From NCBI GenBank assembly GCA_017437285.1, contig JAFSBM010000068.1:1-34365 (forward strand): a stretch of DNA of 34,365 nt, written 5' to 3'. Each line of letters opens with the position of its first letter. The first letter of the stretch is position 1. This stretch comes from Ruminococcus sp. GTDB lineage: Bacteria; Bacillota; Clostridia; Oscillospirales; Ruminococcaceae. Shown here in pieces: positions 32,124-34,365 of this stretch. The position numbers and the translations under genes were made by a program. A model generated the notes under the pieces. That model did no database searches. It saw only the letters and a program-made list of their open reading frames with translations, and was not told where the DNA came from.

Positions 32124-34133
32124 TTATTCCTCGTCAGCCTTTGCGAACTGTGATTCGTGACGTGTGAAGAAGTCAGTTCTTGGTGGGAGGAATTTCAGCT
32201 GATGATTTTCACCTGTGAAATAGGTGAGAGGCTCGAAAATTGTATCCCATGACCAGATTCTCTCGTCAACCTGTAAGTATTCACGTACCTTTTCAGTTCC
32301 GAATGGAGCTAATGGGTGGAGAAGTACAGCAGTTGTACGGATAATGTGGAAAAGGTTAGCAAGAGCCTGTGCAGTCTGCTCCTTATCCGATGTATCACCG
32401 TTGAGAGCCTTTGCCATATACTTACTGCCGTTTCTGATATAGCTGTCAAGAATGTAAGTACACTGGTGGAATGCGAATTTAGCCATATAACGCTCATATT
32501 CAAGAATAGCTTTCTTAGCGTCTGCAAGAATATTTTCCTCGGGAGCAACAGCAGGGAGTATACCGTCAAATTCTTTCTGTGTTGTGTAGAAAGCAGTACG
32601 AATCATTCTGTTGTATACGTTGGAAAGGAGCAATCCGTCCTTTACTACGGGATCTGCATCATCGGGGTTAGCGTCGGGATTGAAAGGCTTAGGCATAAAG
32701 CTTACGGAACGCTGACCAAGACCAAGTCCAAGCCAGTGCATACGAAGCTGTTCGGGAGTGTAGTAATCAAGGAGATCGTCAGCCATAGGAGGCTTAACCG
32801 CACCTGAACTTGAAGCCTTTTTGTCAAGGAAAAGGATGTGGTGATTTGCCACGATTATAGGCATCTGTAACTCACCGTCGGGAACATCGGCAGTCTTTAC
32901 CTCTGATTCCTGCTGTGCCATCCACATTGCAGGCTCAGCAATACCATAGAAGTAAATGTTATCCTGACCGATAAACTGGTAAACTGTAGCGTCCTTGCTG
33001 CACCAGTAGTCCTTCCACTCGTCACGCTGATGACCTATGGATTCGAGATAAGTCTGAGTAAAGGAGATAGGAGCCCAGAGAGATTCAGGCCATACCCATA
33101 CTGTAAGACCGTCAACGCCGTCCATAACAGGTGCAGGAACACCCCATTCGATATTTCCTGTAAGGCGGAAAGGGACGAGAGTTTTACCTGTTCTGTAGCG
33201 GATTCCGTTTTCTGTGAGAATTCGGCAGGCTGTATCGCAATCGGAAAGCTTGTCAAATTCAATTGTAAATGAGGGCTTTTTCTTTTCCTCAATGTAGTTG
33301 TGTTCGGGCATAGTTCCCTTGATTTCAAGGTATTTTTCCTCAAATTCACGCTTTACGTAAATAACAGGCTTTTTGAGGAATTCGTCAATTGTTTTCCATA
33401 CAACAGGGCGAACATCCTTACGCTTTTTGAGTTCCTCAATCCAGTTTTTCATAAGTTCCTCATAGTCACGGAGCTTGAAATACCAGTTTGTAACGGGCTT
33501 CATTGAGGGAGTTTTGCCTGTGAGTGTGCTGACGGGGTTGAGCAGATTTTCGGGCATATACTGATGACCTAGGTCGCACTCGTCAGCGTATCCCTTTTCA
33601 GATGTACATCCCTCAACAGGACATTTACCGATAACCTGTCTGCCGTTGAGGAAACAGCCTGCCTCCTCGTCATAGAACTGCATTGTTGTAATCTGGTTGA
33701 GCTGACCTTTTTTGTGGAGGGAGCTGATAAACCAGTCTGTTACTTCTGCGTGGATTTCCTTGGAGCGACCAAGTCCCGAAGCTGCATAGAGATTGGGAGA
33801 AATGCCGTATTTACCGAGAGTAGCTTTCTGCTTGTCGTGGTTGGACTGAACGAAATCAACGAGAGAACCCTCAAATTCGCCCTTTTCAACCTTGACACGC
33901 CAGCCCTCAGCGATAGGGGAGCCGTAGCAGTCTGTTCCTGTTACGAAAATTACGTTATCCTTGCCGATTCTGTCACGGAGAAAACGTGTATATGTATCGG
34001 CAAAAACAAGCATACCGCCAACGTGACCGAAGTGAAGCTCCTTGTTGCCGTAGGGCATACCGCCTGTAACAACAGCTCTTTTCGGAAACTGGGGACGTGG
34101 GATTTCAAAATTCTTTTTATTCTTATCGGACAT
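32124..34133 (-). CDS. MetRS-like class I tRNA ligase family protein, KMSKS lost
   Basis: A 669-residue protein clearly built like methionyl-tRNA synthetase. It has TGGMPYGNKELHFGHVGG (HIGH motif HFGH at 34-37), VTGTDCYGSPIAE, a zinc knuckle region (Cys 171, 176, 186), TNWYFKL, WGVPAP, VYQFIGQDNIYFYGIAEPA and an anticodon-binding helical tail. Two oddities stand out. The KMSKS loop reads KASSSG (439-444), so the second Lys is Ser442. About 75 extra residues (roughly 245-325) are inserted before the RLTGNIEWGVPAP segment. There is no C-terminal EMAP tRNA-binding domain. The ATG at 34133 follows AAAGGA. It may be an active variant or a paralogue with another role; a standard metG could lie elsewhere. 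Confidence 0.85.
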   Translation of the reverse strand: MSDKNKKNFEIPRPQFPKRAVVTGGMPYGNKELHFGHVGGMLVFADTYTRFLRDRIGKDNVIFVTGTDCYGSPIAEGWRVKVEKGEFEGSLVDFVQSNHDKQKATLGKYGISPNLYAASGLGRSKEIHAEVTDWFISSLHKKGQLNQITTMQFYDEEAGCFLNGRQVIGKCPVEGCTSEKGYADECDLGHQYMPENLLNPVSTLTGKTPSMKPVTNWYFKLRDYEELMKNWIEELKKRKDVRPVVWKTIDEFLKKPVIYVKREFEEKYLEIKGTMPEHNYIEEKKKPSFTIEFDKLSDCDTACRILTENGIRYRTGKTLVPFRLTGNIEWGVPAPVMDGVDGLTVWVWPESLWAPISFTQTYLESIGHQRDEWKDYWCSKDATVYQFIGQDNIYFYGIAEPAMWMAQQESEVKTADVPDGELQMPIIVANHHILFLDKKASSSGAVKPPMADDLLDYYTPEQLRMHWLGLGLGQRSVSFMPKPFNPDANPDDADPVVKDGLLLSNVYNRMIRTAFYTTQKEFDGILPAVAPEENILADAKKAILEYERYMAKFAFHQCTYILDSYIRNGSKYMAKALNGDTSDKEQTAQALANLFHIIRTTAVLLHPLAPFGTEKVREYLQVDERIWSWDTIFEPLTYFTGENHQLKFLPPRTDFFTRHESQFAKADEE

Positions 34134-34173
34134 AACAATGTTCCTTTCGTCTTTGGATTTTAACACAACTTAT

Positions 34174-34202
34174 ATTATAGCATAATTACAGCTGTTTTGC
34201 AA
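34174..34202 (-). promoter_or_regulatory. promoter of the MetRS-like gene
   Basis: TTGCAA (34202-34197), 17 bases, perfect TATAAT (34179-34174). The short leader leaves no room for a T-box. Confidence 0.6.
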
Positions 34203-34270
34203 GGGTTTTGGAGAAAAATATTATGGGATAATGTATGTGCTAAAATGAGATGAACCATCATAAAAAAAGA

Positions 34271-34338
34271 AGAAATTCCAACCGAGATATGGTATAATAA
34301 GTTTACCACAACCAAATAACCAACTCGGAGGAATTTCT
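34271..34338. repeat. inverted repeat around the promoter of the edge gene
   Basis: AGAAATTCCAACCGAG (34271-34286) is mirrored by CTCGGAGGAATTTCT (34324-34338), with 14 paired bases and one unpaired position. The right arm includes the GGAGGA ribosome site. A TATAAT (34293-34298) lies between the arms. It could be part of an insertion sequence end or an operator pair. Confidence 0.45.
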
Positions 34339-34340
34339 GT

Positions 34341-34365
34341 ATGAATATTATAACACAAGAAGCAA
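34341..34365 (+). CDS. 5' end of a gene cut by the window edge, possibly a transposase
   Basis: Eight codons, MNIITQEA, before the edge. CGGAGGA lies eight bases ahead of the ATG and a TATAAT about 45 bases ahead. The opening resembles, from memory, some Clostridial IS3/IS481-type transposases, and the inverted repeat just upstream would suit an element end. Eight residues cannot prove a family. Confidence 0.4.

Noticed and set aside
1-34365. CRISPR array, tRNA or rRNA genes
   Set aside because: No regularly spaced direct repeats of array type, no cloverleaf with TTCGA loop and CCA end, and no rRNA sequence were seen by eye; a tRNA scan could not be run.

Overview
The window reads as a chromosomal segment of a low-to-mid G+C, anaerobic Firmicute (Clostridia), most likely a fibre-degrading Ruminococcus close to R. 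flavefaciens. This rests on a secreted esterase with an internal dockerin (a cellulosome part), strong AGGAGG ribosome sites with some TTG/GTG starts, consensus sigma-A promoters with 17-bp spacers, and clostridial versions of Der, PlsY, DUF512 and DnaD/DnaI proteins. The genus is inferred, not proven.

Layout. Positions 1-8567 lie on the minus strand: the start of a truncated gene, a COG2426-type small exporter, ftsH, a threonine-rich secreted SleB-type cell wall hydrolase, a DnaD-like/DnaI-like replication pair, and an ECF sigma factor translationally coupled to a membrane anti-sigma protein. A divergent plus-strand gene (8773-10410) encodes a CBM-dockerin-CE1 esterase. Back on the minus strand come a YtrA-type GntR/ABC ATPase/permease operon with a candidate operator at its start site, and glycogen phosphorylase. 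From 16853 to 31718 everything is on the plus strand: a VanY-like protein, a large solute-binding lipoprotein, a PBP5-like protein, pgi, a small P-loop protein, a DUF177 protein with rpmF, then a close-packed run of DUF512 protein, der, plsY, gpsA, an asparagine-synthase-like protein and gltX. The end is minus again (a small protein and a MetRS-like protein), with the first codons of a divergent plus-strand gene at the edge.

How the genes fit together. Most of the window is housekeeping: proteolysis, replication initiation, glycogen and glycolytic flux, ribosome and lipid precursor synthesis, tRNA charging. The accessory interest lies in surface and sensing functions, and in a recurring theme of enzymes that have lost their hallmark residues. 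The VanY-like protein lacks a zinc ligand and the catalytic Glu. The PBP5-like protein has lost all three active-site motifs. The asparagine-synthase-like protein lacks the glutaminase Cys. The MetRS-like protein lacks KMSKS.

The most unusual non-coding signals are a helically phased array of TCAAC motifs between glgP and the VanY-like gene, a 16-bp TTGTGCATATGCACAA palindrome, a 12-bp LacI-type palindrome at the ECF operon start site, and a heavily structured 120-nt stretch after pgi. No CRISPR array, rRNA or tRNA gene, or complete insertion sequence was seen.
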